64,000 nucleotides of DNA from positions 1 to 64,000 of the forward strand of contig JAFGLW010000024.1 in NCBI GenBank assembly GCA_016927905.1, written 5' to 3'. This document shows positions 20,380 to 28,719 of the stretch, in pieces. The notes below the pieces were generated by a model. That model was not told the DNA's origin and searched no databases. It saw only the letters and a list, made by a program, of their open reading frames with translations. Each line of letters opens with the position of its first letter. Position 1 is the stretch's first letter. The stretch is from a candidate division CSSED10-310 bacterium. Its GTDB lineage: Bacteria; CSSED10-310; JAFGJC01. The position numbers and the translations under genes are program-made.

Positions 20380-21747
20380 ATGATCAAAAAAGTGCTCATT
20401 GCAAATCGGGGTGAAATCGCCCTGCGCGTCATCCGGACCTGCAAAGAACTGGGGATTAAATCGGTCGCCGTTTTTTCCCAGGCGGACGCGGATTCTCTCC
20501 ACGTCCGGTTCGCCGATGAAGCTGTCTGTATCGGTCCTCCGGATAGCGCGCGGAGTTACCTGAACATTCCCAATATCATGACCGCCGCTGAGATAACCGG
20601 TGTGGATGCGATTCACCCCGGCTATGGATTCCTGGCGGAGAATGTTTATTTTGCGCATATCTGCAATGACTGCGGAGTCAAATTCATCGGACCGCCGGGT
20701 GACGTGATCCGGTTGATGGGGGATAAGAGCGCGGCCCGGGAGACCGCCAGGAAAGCGGGTGTCCCCATCATTCCCGGGACCGAGGAACGATTTTCGTCCA
20801 ACGAAGAATTGATGGATGCGTGTGAATCGATCGGATATCCGCTGATTATCAAAGCCTCTGCAGGTGGCGGCGGCAAGGGAATGCGCGTTGTTGAATCTCC
20901 CGAATTTCTCTTTAAGGCATACCAGCAGGCGGCATCGGAAGCCCAGAGCGCGTTCGGGAACGACCGCGTTTATATCGAGAAATACCTGCAGCAGGTCCGG
21001 CATGTGGAGTTTCAGATTCTGGGTGATGAGCACGGAAATGTCATCCACCTGGGGGAGCGGGATTGTTCGATACAGCGGCGTCACCAGAAACTGATTGAAG
21101 AAGCTCCCTGTCCGGTGCTGACACCCCGCCTGAGACAGGAAATGGGACGGGCAGCAGTCAAGTTCGCCCGAGCCGTCGGATATACCAATGCCGGCACCAT
21201 CGAATTTCTCCTGACCCCGGAAGGCAAGTTTTATTTCATGGAGATGAATACCCGTATCCAGGTGGAGCATCCCATCACCGAAGAAATTACAGGCGTCAAC
21301 CTGGTCAAGGAACAGATCCGGATTGCCTCGGGTCTGGAAATGAAGCACAAGAAATCTTTCAATACCTGTTTCGGTCATGCAATCGAGTGCCGGATCAACG
21401 CCGAGGATTCCGTCACGTTCCAGCCGGTGCCGGGATTGATCAGGAACTGCCATTTTCCGGGCGGACTCGGTGTCCGGGTCGATACGGCCATATATCCAGG
21501 GTATCGGGTTCAGCCGTTTTATGATTCGATGCTGGCCAAGTTGATCGTGCATGCTGAGGATCGGGACGAGGCAATCGCAAGGATGCTCCGGGCACTGGGG
21601 GAATTCGAGATCGAGGGTATTCCAACTACCATCGACTTCCACCAGCGCGTGTTCCGGGATCCGGTTTTCACGAGCGGGCGGTATGATGTCGGATTCCTGG
21701 TCGGCTGGGATCACAGACAAATCACATCACAGACCGCTCATACCTGA
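20380..21747 (+). CDS. accC: Biotin carboxylase subunit of acetyl-CoA carboxylase
   Basis: AccC carboxylates the biotin on AccB using ATP and bicarbonate. The 455-residue ATP-grasp enzyme begins [20 protein letters not shown] and shows the glycine-rich loop [11 protein letters not shown], the catalytic region [20 protein letters not shown] and the C-terminal biotin carboxylase domain ([17 protein letters not shown]). Length is normal. It forms a two-gene unit with accB. The carboxyltransferase genes are not in the window. Confidence 0.97.
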   Translation: MIKKVLIANRGEIALRVIRTCKELGIKSVAVFSQADADSLHVRFADEAVCIGPPDSARSYLNIPNIMTAAEITGVDAIHPGYGFLAENVYFAHICNDCGVKFIGPPGDVIRLMGDKSAARETARKAGVPIIPGTEERFSSNEELMDACESIGYPLIIKASAGGGGKGMRVVESPEFLFKAYQQAASEAQSAFGNDRVYIEKYLQQVRHVEFQILGDEHGNVIHLGERDCSIQRRHQKLIEEAPCPVLTPRLRQEMGRAAVKFARAVGYTNAGTIEFLLTPEGKFYFMEMNTRIQVEHPITEEITGVNLVKEQIRIASGLEMKHKKSFNTCFGHAIECRINAEDSVTFQPVPGLIRNCHFPGGLGVRVDTAIYPGYRVQPFYDSMLAKLIVHAEDRDEAIARMLRALGEFEIEGIPTTIDFHQRVFRDPVFTSGRYDVGFLVGWDHRQITSQTAHT

Positions 21748-21776
21748 GACGGGTAATATTGCCGGGAGGATTAAAT

Positions 21777-22481
21777 TTGGATTCGATCGTGTTCGTTCCC
21801 ACATGGAATGAATCGCAGAATATCGATCGTCTGGTGCGCGAACTGATGACCGTTCATCCCGAGATTCATGTCGTGATCATCGATGACCTGTCACCGGATG
21901 GAACCGGTGATATCGCAGAAGCCCTGAAGGCCGAGTTTCCCCGGTTGCATGTGGTTCACCGTCAGGGGCCCAGAGGCAGAGGATGGGCCGGGATCGCGGG
22001 ATATATCTGGGGATTGGATCACGGTGCGAAATTCATCGTGGAAATGGACGCCGACTTTTCGCATCGGCCCAGGGATCTGCCGAAAATCATCGACGCGCTT
22101 CAGGACGCCGATGCAGTGCTCGGATCACGCTACATCAAAGGCGGAAAAGACCTGCGCAGCAGCACAACCAGGCGGATCATCAGCCGGATAGCCAACATCT
22201 ATCAGAAAATCATGTTTCGAACGCATGTCCGGGATTGCACCTCCGGTTATAGAGGTTATCGCGCCGAAGTACTGGAAACGATCGGCGTTCGCAGTCTGGA
22301 CAGATGGGGACCGGCCGTTCTGTCGGATATATTGTACCGTATCATTCGGGAAGGCTATCGAATTGTGGAGGTTCCGATCGAGTTTCCGGACCGGGAACAG
22401 GGGGAGTCCAATCTGTCATTCAAGATTCTGTGGGAAGGTCTTCTGAACGTGGCCCGGTTGACCTTCCGTGTAAAACGCTGA
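21777..22481 (+). CDS. GT2 glycosyltransferase, polyprenol-phosphate mannose synthase type
   Basis: The 234-residue GT-A protein shows FVPTWNESQNI, IDDLSPDGTGDIA, the DxD-type motif EMDADFSHRP, VLGSRYIKGG and DCTSGYRGYR, the signature set of dolichol-phosphate mannose synthase-like enzymes without C-terminal membrane segments. It would make a polyprenol-phosphate sugar from a nucleotide sugar. TTG at 21777 is preferred, because GGGAGGA lies six bases upstream; an in-frame TTG at 21759 overlaps that ribosome site. Its 3' end overlaps the convergent GT87-like gene by 66 bases, which may use its product. Confidence 0.88.
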   Translation: MDSIVFVPTWNESQNIDRLVRELMTVHPEIHVVIIDDLSPDGTGDIAEALKAEFPRLHVVHRQGPRGRGWAGIAGYIWGLDHGAKFIVEMDADFSHRPRDLPKIIDALQDADAVLGSRYIKGGKDLRSSTTRRIISRIANIYQKIMFRTHVRDCTSGYRGYRAEVLETIGVRSLDRWGPAVLSDILYRIIREGYRIVEVPIEFPDREQGESNLSFKILWEGLLNVARLTFRVKR

Positions 22482-23834
22482 CCGGCTCAGCAGATCCTGC
22501 ACCGACCACTGGCGATCCGGGAGAAACGGATCGTCCGCTCCGTTTTGGACCAGTCTGACGGCAATCAGAGTAAATATGCAGGCTACGGGAATACACTTCA
22601 TTCCATGATACAGTAACTGGATCCAGGCCGGCCAGAAAAGCTGCGGCATGTCAGTGGACGGCAGATTGATGAATATATACGGTGTGGGCAAAGCGCAAAA
22701 CAACCAGATCCATATCCAGATTTTCGAACGGTCGATTGCCATCATAAGGGAGAACACAGGAAGCATCATCACGTAGTGATGTTCCCACACGTACTGGTAT
22801 GTCAGAAAGTAGACGCAGATCCACATGCAGAAGGCTTCGATGAACCGGATGCGCCGGGGCAGAAGTGTGACGGTTGAAGCAAGCAGAAAGATGCCGAGGG
22901 ACACCAGATTCAGTATATGATGCATGTTTTGCAGGCCGGGATGAATCCGATGCAATATCACGGAGAAAAACGTCCATAAACCCAAGCTGCTTGGGCCAGG
23001 AACCAGTTTCATATGAAAATAATCCCGGAACTCCGCAAAACTTCCGGGTGAATTCAGAAAATAGGGTGCCGAAAGCAGAAAAATCAGGAGACCGAGGATA
23101 ATCAGGGACGGAATGCGTTTGAATTTGATCCATAACGGAAAAAACAGGATCGTATTCAGTTTCCACAGGGTCGACATGATGTAACATGCATCTCGGGTCC
23201 GGGACCGCGCGTGGATGTGGGCAATGCCCAGCAGATGCAGCAATGTGACTGTTACCATGGATTGCTGCCCGATATGCAGTTCGACGTAAAACGGTGAATA
23301 TGCGAGCCAAATTCCCGCAAGGAACCACCGGCGCTGCGGATCGACCGGCAGCCATTTCAATGCATAAATGTTGAAAAACAAAAGCAGTTCGACAATTCCG
23401 ATCCAGCTCCAGTAGGAAGACCATGGCGGCAGAAGGGTCAACGCAGCGCCGAACGAACAGGCATATGCCGGGAGATATCGGAAACCGGAGAAATACGGAA
23501 CCACCAGGTATTCACTTCCGAACCGGTGTTCCCGGACGCCGTAATATACGGAACAGCCATGCAGGAAGTTATATCCGGCCTGGTAAATGGAAAAGAAGTC
23601 CAGCCCTCTGGGAACCCGGTCGGTATCATGGAAAAATGAATCCAACCATCCCCGTTCCGAATGAGGTTCAGCGGGATGGGTTTTCGTTCCGGTCATATTT
23701 TCACCCGGATTCCAGGCGAACGGTTCGGACAAGAGCGATGTGAGCATGAGCAGGTGCAGCCCGGCCGCTGCCGCCAGAAACCAGAAAGACTTGTTCCGGT
23801 ACCATCCTTTACCGGCCATCCAAAAACTGTTCAT
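22416..23834 (-). CDS. Multi-spanning membrane protein, GT87 (DUF2029)-like
   Basis: The 472-residue protein has roughly ten hydrophobic segments. Between the first two lies a long hydrophilic loop (about 40-95, with DRVPRGLDFFSIYQAGYNFL), the typical place of the acidic motif of GT-C enzymes. It resembles GT87 polyprenol-phosphate-mannose-dependent alpha-mannosyltransferases. This fits the neighbouring polyprenol-phosphate mannose synthase-type gene on the other strand, with which it overlaps by 66 bases at the 3' ends. The assignment to GT87 is by pattern and not certain. Confidence 0.7.
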   Translation of the reverse strand: MNSFWMAGKGWYRNKSFWFLAAAAGLHLLMLTSLLSEPFAWNPGENMTGTKTHPAEPHSERGWLDSFFHDTDRVPRGLDFFSIYQAGYNFLHGCSVYYGVREHRFGSEYLVVPYFSGFRYLPAYACSFGAALTLLPPWSSYWSWIGIVELLLFFNIYALKWLPVDPQRRWFLAGIWLAYSPFYVELHIGQQSMVTVTLLHLLGIAHIHARSRTRDACYIMSTLWKLNTILFFPLWIKFKRIPSLIILGLLIFLLSAPYFLNSPGSFAEFRDYFHMKLVPGPSSLGLWTFFSVILHRIHPGLQNMHHILNLVSLGIFLLASTVTLLPRRIRFIEAFCMWICVYFLTYQYVWEHHYVMMLPVFSLMMAIDRSKIWIWIWLFCALPTPYIFINLPSTDMPQLFWPAWIQLLYHGMKCIPVACIFTLIAVRLVQNGADDPFLPDRQWSVQDLLSRSAFYTEGQPGHVQKTFPQNLE

Positions 23835-23864
23835 TGACGGCTCATGCAGCGGCGGGCGAATCCG

Positions 23865-25589
23865 TCAGATTCGGATCGGCTGAATGTCATGAATATTCAG
23901 CTGAATGGATTCCCGCCCGTTCCAGATATTGATTTCCGGTGTAGCCACCACATCCATACAGCTTGAAGCTTGAATATCCTGGATGTGCTTGCCGAAATTG
24001 AAAGCGATGGCGTTGACCGAGCGATGGTTCTGCGTCAGTACCAATTTGAGATGTGCATTGTCGGCACCGACCTGGCGGGGTGGATACCGCGTTCTCAGGT
24101 TACGTATCAACAGCCGAGGTTTAGGGTTTCCCAGGCCGAAAGGCGCCAGCCGCTCCAATGATTTGACCGATTCAAAACTCAGTTCCGGAAGCGATGTTTC
24201 CGTATCGATCTCGATCTTCGGAATCAAATCTTCCGGATGGATCTGGTTCCGGGCGATTTCCGAACAGGCATGGCGGAACTCCTTGATCCGTTTGGGATCT
24301 ATCCGGAACCCGGCGGCGATCTGATGACCGCCGAATTCTATGAGCAGGTGACCGGCTTTCTGAAGGCAATCGAACAGGTTGAAATACGGAATGCTCCGGC
24401 CTGAACCCTTTCCGACGCCGTCTTTGATGGAGATGACGCAAGCGGGCCGGTAATACATTTCGGTTATTTTCGAGGCGACGATTCCGATGACTCCCTCGTG
24501 CCAGTTCTCCCCGGAAACAACAATAAAATTATCCTTGTCCAATTCGGATGCCCTGATCTGATCGATGACGTGTGTCAGGATTTTTTCTTCGATCACCTGC
24601 CGCTGGTGGTTCAGTTGGTTGAGTTGATCCGCGAGTCTGTTTGCTTTTTCGGGGGATCTGGTCAGCAGCAGGTGAAGCGCCTGATTGGGTATCCCCAGCC
24701 GGCCCACAGCATTGATCCGGGGTCCGAGTTGATATCCGATGGCGACCGGATTGATCTGTTGGCCGTAGGTGATGCCCGCAACCTTCATCAGAGCCTTGAG
24801 TCCCACATGAGAAGAATGTGACAGCGATTCCAGTCCAAAATGAACGAATATCCTGTTTTCACCGGTCAGATGCACAACATCCGCGACGGTGCCGAGCGCC
24901 ACCAGTTCCAAAAGTTGTGGAACGGGAAACTGCAAAATCTTCCTTTCGATAAGGGCTTGAATCAGCTTGAAGGCAACCCCGATTCCGGCCAGATTGTTGT
25001 CCGGATAGGCTGAATCGGCGCATTTCGGATTGAGAATGGCATAGGCGTCAGGCAGGATCTCACCAGGTTCATGATGATCGGTTATGATTACATCGATCCC
25101 GGACCGATTGGCATAATCGACCGATTCCACGGCCGAGATTCCGCAATCGACCGTGATCAACAATGAAACATTGAGTGTTTTCGCCCGATCTACCGATATT
25201 TCATGAAATCCGTACCCATCCCGGAATCGGTTCGGAAGATAGGTGAAGACTTCAGCTCCCAGAGCCGGCAGGCACATTTTCATCATCGCCACCGACGTGA
25301 TCCCGTCGACATCATAATCTCCGCATACCAGGATTTTTTCCTGGTTTTTCAATGCTTGGCAGATCCGGTCGACCGCCCGGTCCATGTCTTTCATCCGGAA
25401 CGGATCGTGCAGATCCTCCAGCCGGGGTGAAAGGAAAGACTGAATGGATTCAATGTCGCGGAATCCTCTCTGGAGCAGAATGTCGGAGACAAAACCAGGC
25501 AGATTCAAGGCCTGGGAGAGAAACCTTGAAACACTCTGATCAGGCGGGTTGTATATCCAGGAATTCCTGGGCAGTTGAATGTGATGCAA
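23865..25589 (-). CDS. recJ: Single-stranded-DNA-specific exonuclease RecJ
   Basis: RecJ degrades single-stranded DNA 5'-3' in recombination and mismatch repair. The 574-residue protein carries the DHH-family motifs: CGDYDVDGITS, LITVDCGISA, ITDHHEPG and, in DHHA1, the C-terminal SGRS and FGGHQIAAGFRI, followed by an OB-fold. Length is normal. The start is TTG at 25589, with GAGGTG about eight bases upstream. It stands 45 bases after a glycosyltransferase and 30 before another, an unusual setting for a repair gene. Confidence 0.95.
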   Translation of the reverse strand: MHHIQLPRNSWIYNPPDQSVSRFLSQALNLPGFVSDILLQRGFRDIESIQSFLSPRLEDLHDPFRMKDMDRAVDRICQALKNQEKILVCGDYDVDGITSVAMMKMCLPALGAEVFTYLPNRFRDGYGFHEISVDRAKTLNVSLLITVDCGISAVESVDYANRSGIDVIITDHHEPGEILPDAYAILNPKCADSAYPDNNLAGIGVAFKLIQALIERKILQFPVPQLLELVALGTVADVVHLTGENRIFVHFGLESLSHSSHVGLKALMKVAGITYGQQINPVAIGYQLGPRINAVGRLGIPNQALHLLLTRSPEKANRLADQLNQLNHQRQVIEEKILTHVIDQIRASELDKDNFIVVSGENWHEGVIGIVASKITEMYYRPACVISIKDGVGKGSGRSIPYFNLFDCLQKAGHLLIEFGGHQIAAGFRIDPKRIKEFRHACSEIARNQIHPEDLIPKIEIDTETSLPELSFESVKSLERLAPFGLGNPKPRLLIRNLRTRYPPRQVGADNAHLKLVLTQNHRSVNAIAFNFGKHIQDIQASSCMDVVATPEINIWNGRESIQLNIHDIQPIRI

Positions 25590-25634
25590 AACAACACCTC
25601 ATTGAGGAACTAATAACAAAAATAATGAGTTAAG

Positions 25635-26846
25635 TCAAAGAAAAGATGGCAGTCCATGGAAATTTCCCAGAAAATCCATGAACCGTTTTACCACCAGTTC
25701 CCATCGGTAGAAGGAGTCGATATATGCCCTGCCGTTCCGGCCCAGTTTACTCCTGAAATCCGGGTGATCCAGAAGCAGCCGAAGTGAAAAATGGAATTCC
25801 GGGCTGTTTCGGTAAAACAGACCGGCGTTTGACTGAAGACAGTGATCCCGCAAAACTTCGCTTTCACCGTTTGCCAGAACCGGTTTTCCGGATGCGAACG
25901 CCTGCAGGAGAAGGATGGACAGGCTCTCATATGGCGAGGGCACCATCACGACATCGGCAGTTTCCAGTGCCGGACGGATTTCATCATCCGGGATGAACCC
26001 CAGAAAACGAATCTGGGGGTGATCCCTGCAATCAAGGTGTTTTCTGCCTGCAAAGACGAGTGTTCCATCGAAACGGGTCCTCTCGCAAAATTGACGGAAA
26101 TATTCCATCAGAACACCACACCCTTTACCTTTCTCAATGCGGCCGATATAGAGCAGAACCGGGCGTCGTAAATCATATTTTCTCCGGAAATCATCTCCGG
26201 TCATTGTGGTATCGGGCAAATCGATACCGGTTCCGAGCAGCTCCTGGGGTTTCCCTTCGACCGGGTAGGTCCGGTTGACGAATCGCCGTTCGGCATCCGT
26301 CAGGTATAAAATTCCGGCCACCCGCCGGTAAAGATCCCGGAAGATCCCGAACCGTGCCGCCGGCTCGTCGTGGGCGGTTGGTATCAATATACTCCGGGAT
26401 GGCCTTATCCGCGTTCCCTCGACGGTTGGATAATAAAGATAGGTGATGAAACATAGAATCGTGTATTGGCTGTGGTGATCCCGGATATACTGGATGAGAC
26501 TTTCGGAGACCGGACCTTGCTCAACGAGCCAGTTTTGCTCCGCTTCAGCGGAGTGGGATTGATCAAGAAGATTGCGGGTCAGGCGGTTGAATGAAGCCAT
26601 GTCTCTGGGATGGTCGACCGGGCACCGGATGACCGGCAGCCCGTTAACCTGATCTCTTCCCGGGGGATACTCGTTCGCCCATGTGATGTAATCGACGGCA
26701 CAGGTGGTCAGAATATCGATCCGGAATGACGGCGCCAGGTTTTCGGCAAGCCACCGGGCATACAGTTCAGCTCCCCCGTTGACCTCCAGTCCATATCGCT
26801 GGACAATCATGAGAACGGATGGTGAACCGGAGCTGTCCCGTTTCAT
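25635..26846 (-). CDS. GT4-family glycosyltransferase
   Basis: The 403-residue GT-B protein has an N-terminal acceptor domain beginning VLMIVQRYGLEVNGGAELYA and a C-terminal donor domain with LLYIGRIEKGKGCGVLMEYF, FLGFIPDDEI and the GT4 signature PSPYESLSILLLQAFASGKP (E-x7-E-like region). It probably adds a nucleotide-sugar residue to a surface glycan. The ATG overlaps the stop of the upstream radical SAM gene by one base (TAATG), so translation is likely coupled. Donor and acceptor are unknown. Confidence 0.9.
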   Translation of the reverse strand: MKRDSSGSPSVLMIVQRYGLEVNGGAELYARWLAENLAPSFRIDILTTCAVDYITWANEYPPGRDQVNGLPVIRCPVDHPRDMASFNRLTRNLLDQSHSAEAEQNWLVEQGPVSESLIQYIRDHHSQYTILCFITYLYYPTVEGTRIRPSRSILIPTAHDEPAARFGIFRDLYRRVAGILYLTDAERRFVNRTYPVEGKPQELLGTGIDLPDTTMTGDDFRRKYDLRRPVLLYIGRIEKGKGCGVLMEYFRQFCERTRFDGTLVFAGRKHLDCRDHPQIRFLGFIPDDEIRPALETADVVMVPSPYESLSILLLQAFASGKPVLANGESEVLRDHCLQSNAGLFYRNSPEFHFSLRLLLDHPDFRSKLGRNGRAYIDSFYRWELVVKRFMDFLGNFHGLPSFL

Positions 26847-28714
26847 TAAGTCAACTCAATTCGATCCATTAAAACGCTGTGTCGGTATACCGGCATCCGT
26901 GTCCGGATTACGGGAATACGCTTTCCGGTTTCGGTGCAGAATCCGGCCATAACCACCCAGGTACCCTTCGGTTGATGAAATGGGATTTTCACGTCGATCG
27001 GCAGATTCTGTATCCGGGGTGCGATCACATCGGTTGTGAAACGGAAATCAGACTGGAATCGATGGTTTGACGGAGCGATTTTCCGCTTCAGTTCCGCCCA
27101 GGGGAAAAAGGGTTTTCCGGCCGGGGACGAAACCGGAAACAGGTGTATGAAACCGAGGAGTTCTGTCGGGGGATGTTTATCAAAACACAGATACAGATCC
27201 ACATGGAAAGACTTCTCAAAGGCATCGACGGCTCTGGGGAATCCGTATCCCAGCAACCTGATATTGAGATTGAATTCGGCATTGCAGCGGGAACCCAGCA
27301 AAGCGGCGCCGTAGGTTTTGACGGTTAATTTTCTTGGATCACGGCTGCCGGGGATCAGTCGTGCCGGACACCATGGATCTGCTGTCAACCGGACATGATG
27401 CAGATCAAGATCGGGATGGATCAGGGGCAGATATACACGCTGTCGTTGGCCTGGTTCAAAGGGTATCGGCACAAGGTCTTCGTCGTCGATTTGGACATAC
27501 ACCTGTTGAGTCGAGCCGGGATCGGATGCCGTCTGGAGATCCAGCGACAACAACGCTGCATCCGTACCCGCCAGAAAAATGGAGGCAGTCTCGCGAGCCC
27601 ATTTATAAACCCCGCCGCTGTCCTGTTCGGTTTCAAACCATCCCAGGGCGTACTGGGTGTCATTTTTTCCGGGTTGCGCATGGGCGGCGGGAATCGTCGG
27701 AGGATGCCAACCGCGTCCCGGGCAGGTCTGACAGGCTTCCGGCGGGGATGCGGATTTCATCAGTTTTCTGAGATGGGTGTACCGGTTGCCCGACCAGATC
27801 GCTTCGAATGATTGTTCCTGCAGATTTCCCAGAGGCGGCATGGCGCAACAGGGCCGGATCGATCCATCGGTGGCGAAATAGGGAACGTCCCAGGGGAAAA
27901 AACAATCCTTGCGAAGCGATATATCATCCGTGTCCGGCGATCCGTTCCCGATTCCAACTTCATCAAATTGATTCTCGGGCCATAGTTCAATCCGGATACG
28001 CCGTTTTGAACCGATTTCTCTGGCCTGCAGGACGGTTTCACGGCCGATATCCCGATTTCGAAGGTAGATGGACTGATTTTTAACGGGATCGAATTCACCC
28101 ATGGCCTGAAGGATGACCGACTCCGCATTGCACTCGGCCGCAAGGTCAACCAGAGCCGGTAATTCCGAGATGTTCAGCTTCATCCCGACCATGGAAAAAT
28201 GCAGATGGGGAATGTCTGATTTTCGTTCCGCTTTCCGACGGTTGAGCGTTTCAATATTCGCGATTATCTTCTTGAAATCGTAGCCGCGTATTTTCCGGTA
28301 AGTAATTTCGGTTGCCGCGTCGAGTGAAACATTCAGATCATGTAGTTCCCCCTCGATCAACAGCTCTGCTGCCTGTTCGTTCAGCAGGACGGCATTGGTG
28401 GAGGCATTGACCAGAACACGATGTTTCCGTGCGGCCTGCAGAACAGTCTTTAACATCGCCGGTTCCAGTAAGATTTCTCCGTCGCCAACCAGATCAATCC
28501 GTGATATTCCGGGAACGACATCCGAGAGTATGGAATCGAGAATTTCCGGATCCATACGCCGGTTGGCGGGCGTCCTGGCAATTCCGCAGGTTTTCGGGCA
28601 CATGATGCATTTGAGATTGCAGAAGGTTGTCAATTCGATGTTGATGGCGGTCGGAAACAATGCATGCGGATCGCTCAGATGCCGGATGTATCGAGGGTGA
28701 TCTTCCAGATACAC
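26846..28714 (-). CDS. Radical SAM/SPASM protein with C-terminal beta-rich extension (copy 2)
   Basis: The 622-residue protein has a radical SAM core with CNLKCIMC (Cys32/36/39), VGDGEILL as the GGE-type motif, and a SPASM-type auxiliary-cluster region (SIRPCCAMPPLGN ... CQTCPGRGW, about 300-345). A further 270 residues contain a GWFxxE...KW module (about 360-480) with SRDPRKL and a second LLGY module (about 490-615). The start is GTG. It is a tandem paralog of the next upstream gene and overlaps the downstream GT4. The substrate is unknown; a role in sugar or glycolipid modification is inferred from context. Confidence 0.85.
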   Translation of the reverse strand: MYLEDHPRYIRHLSDPHALFPTAINIELTTFCNLKCIMCPKTCGIARTPANRRMDPEILDSILSDVVPGISRIDLVGDGEILLEPAMLKTVLQAARKHRVLVNASTNAVLLNEQAAELLIEGELHDLNVSLDAATEITYRKIRGYDFKKIIANIETLNRRKAERKSDIPHLHFSMVGMKLNISELPALVDLAAECNAESVILQAMGEFDPVKNQSIYLRNRDIGRETVLQAREIGSKRRIRIELWPENQFDEVGIGNGSPDTDDISLRKDCFFPWDVPYFATDGSIRPCCAMPPLGNLQEQSFEAIWSGNRYTHLRKLMKSASPPEACQTCPGRGWHPPTIPAAHAQPGKNDTQYALGWFETEQDSGGVYKWARETASIFLAGTDAALLSLDLQTASDPGSTQQVYVQIDDEDLVPIPFEPGQRQRVYLPLIHPDLDLHHVRLTADPWCPARLIPGSRDPRKLTVKTYGAALLGSRCNAEFNLNIRLLGYGFPRAVDAFEKSFHVDLYLCFDKHPPTELLGFIHLFPVSSPAGKPFFPWAELKRKIAPSNHRFQSDFRFTTDVIAPRIQNLPIDVKIPFHQPKGTWVVMAGFCTETGKRIPVIRTRMPVYRHSVLMDRIELT

Positions 28715-28719
28715 TGATT

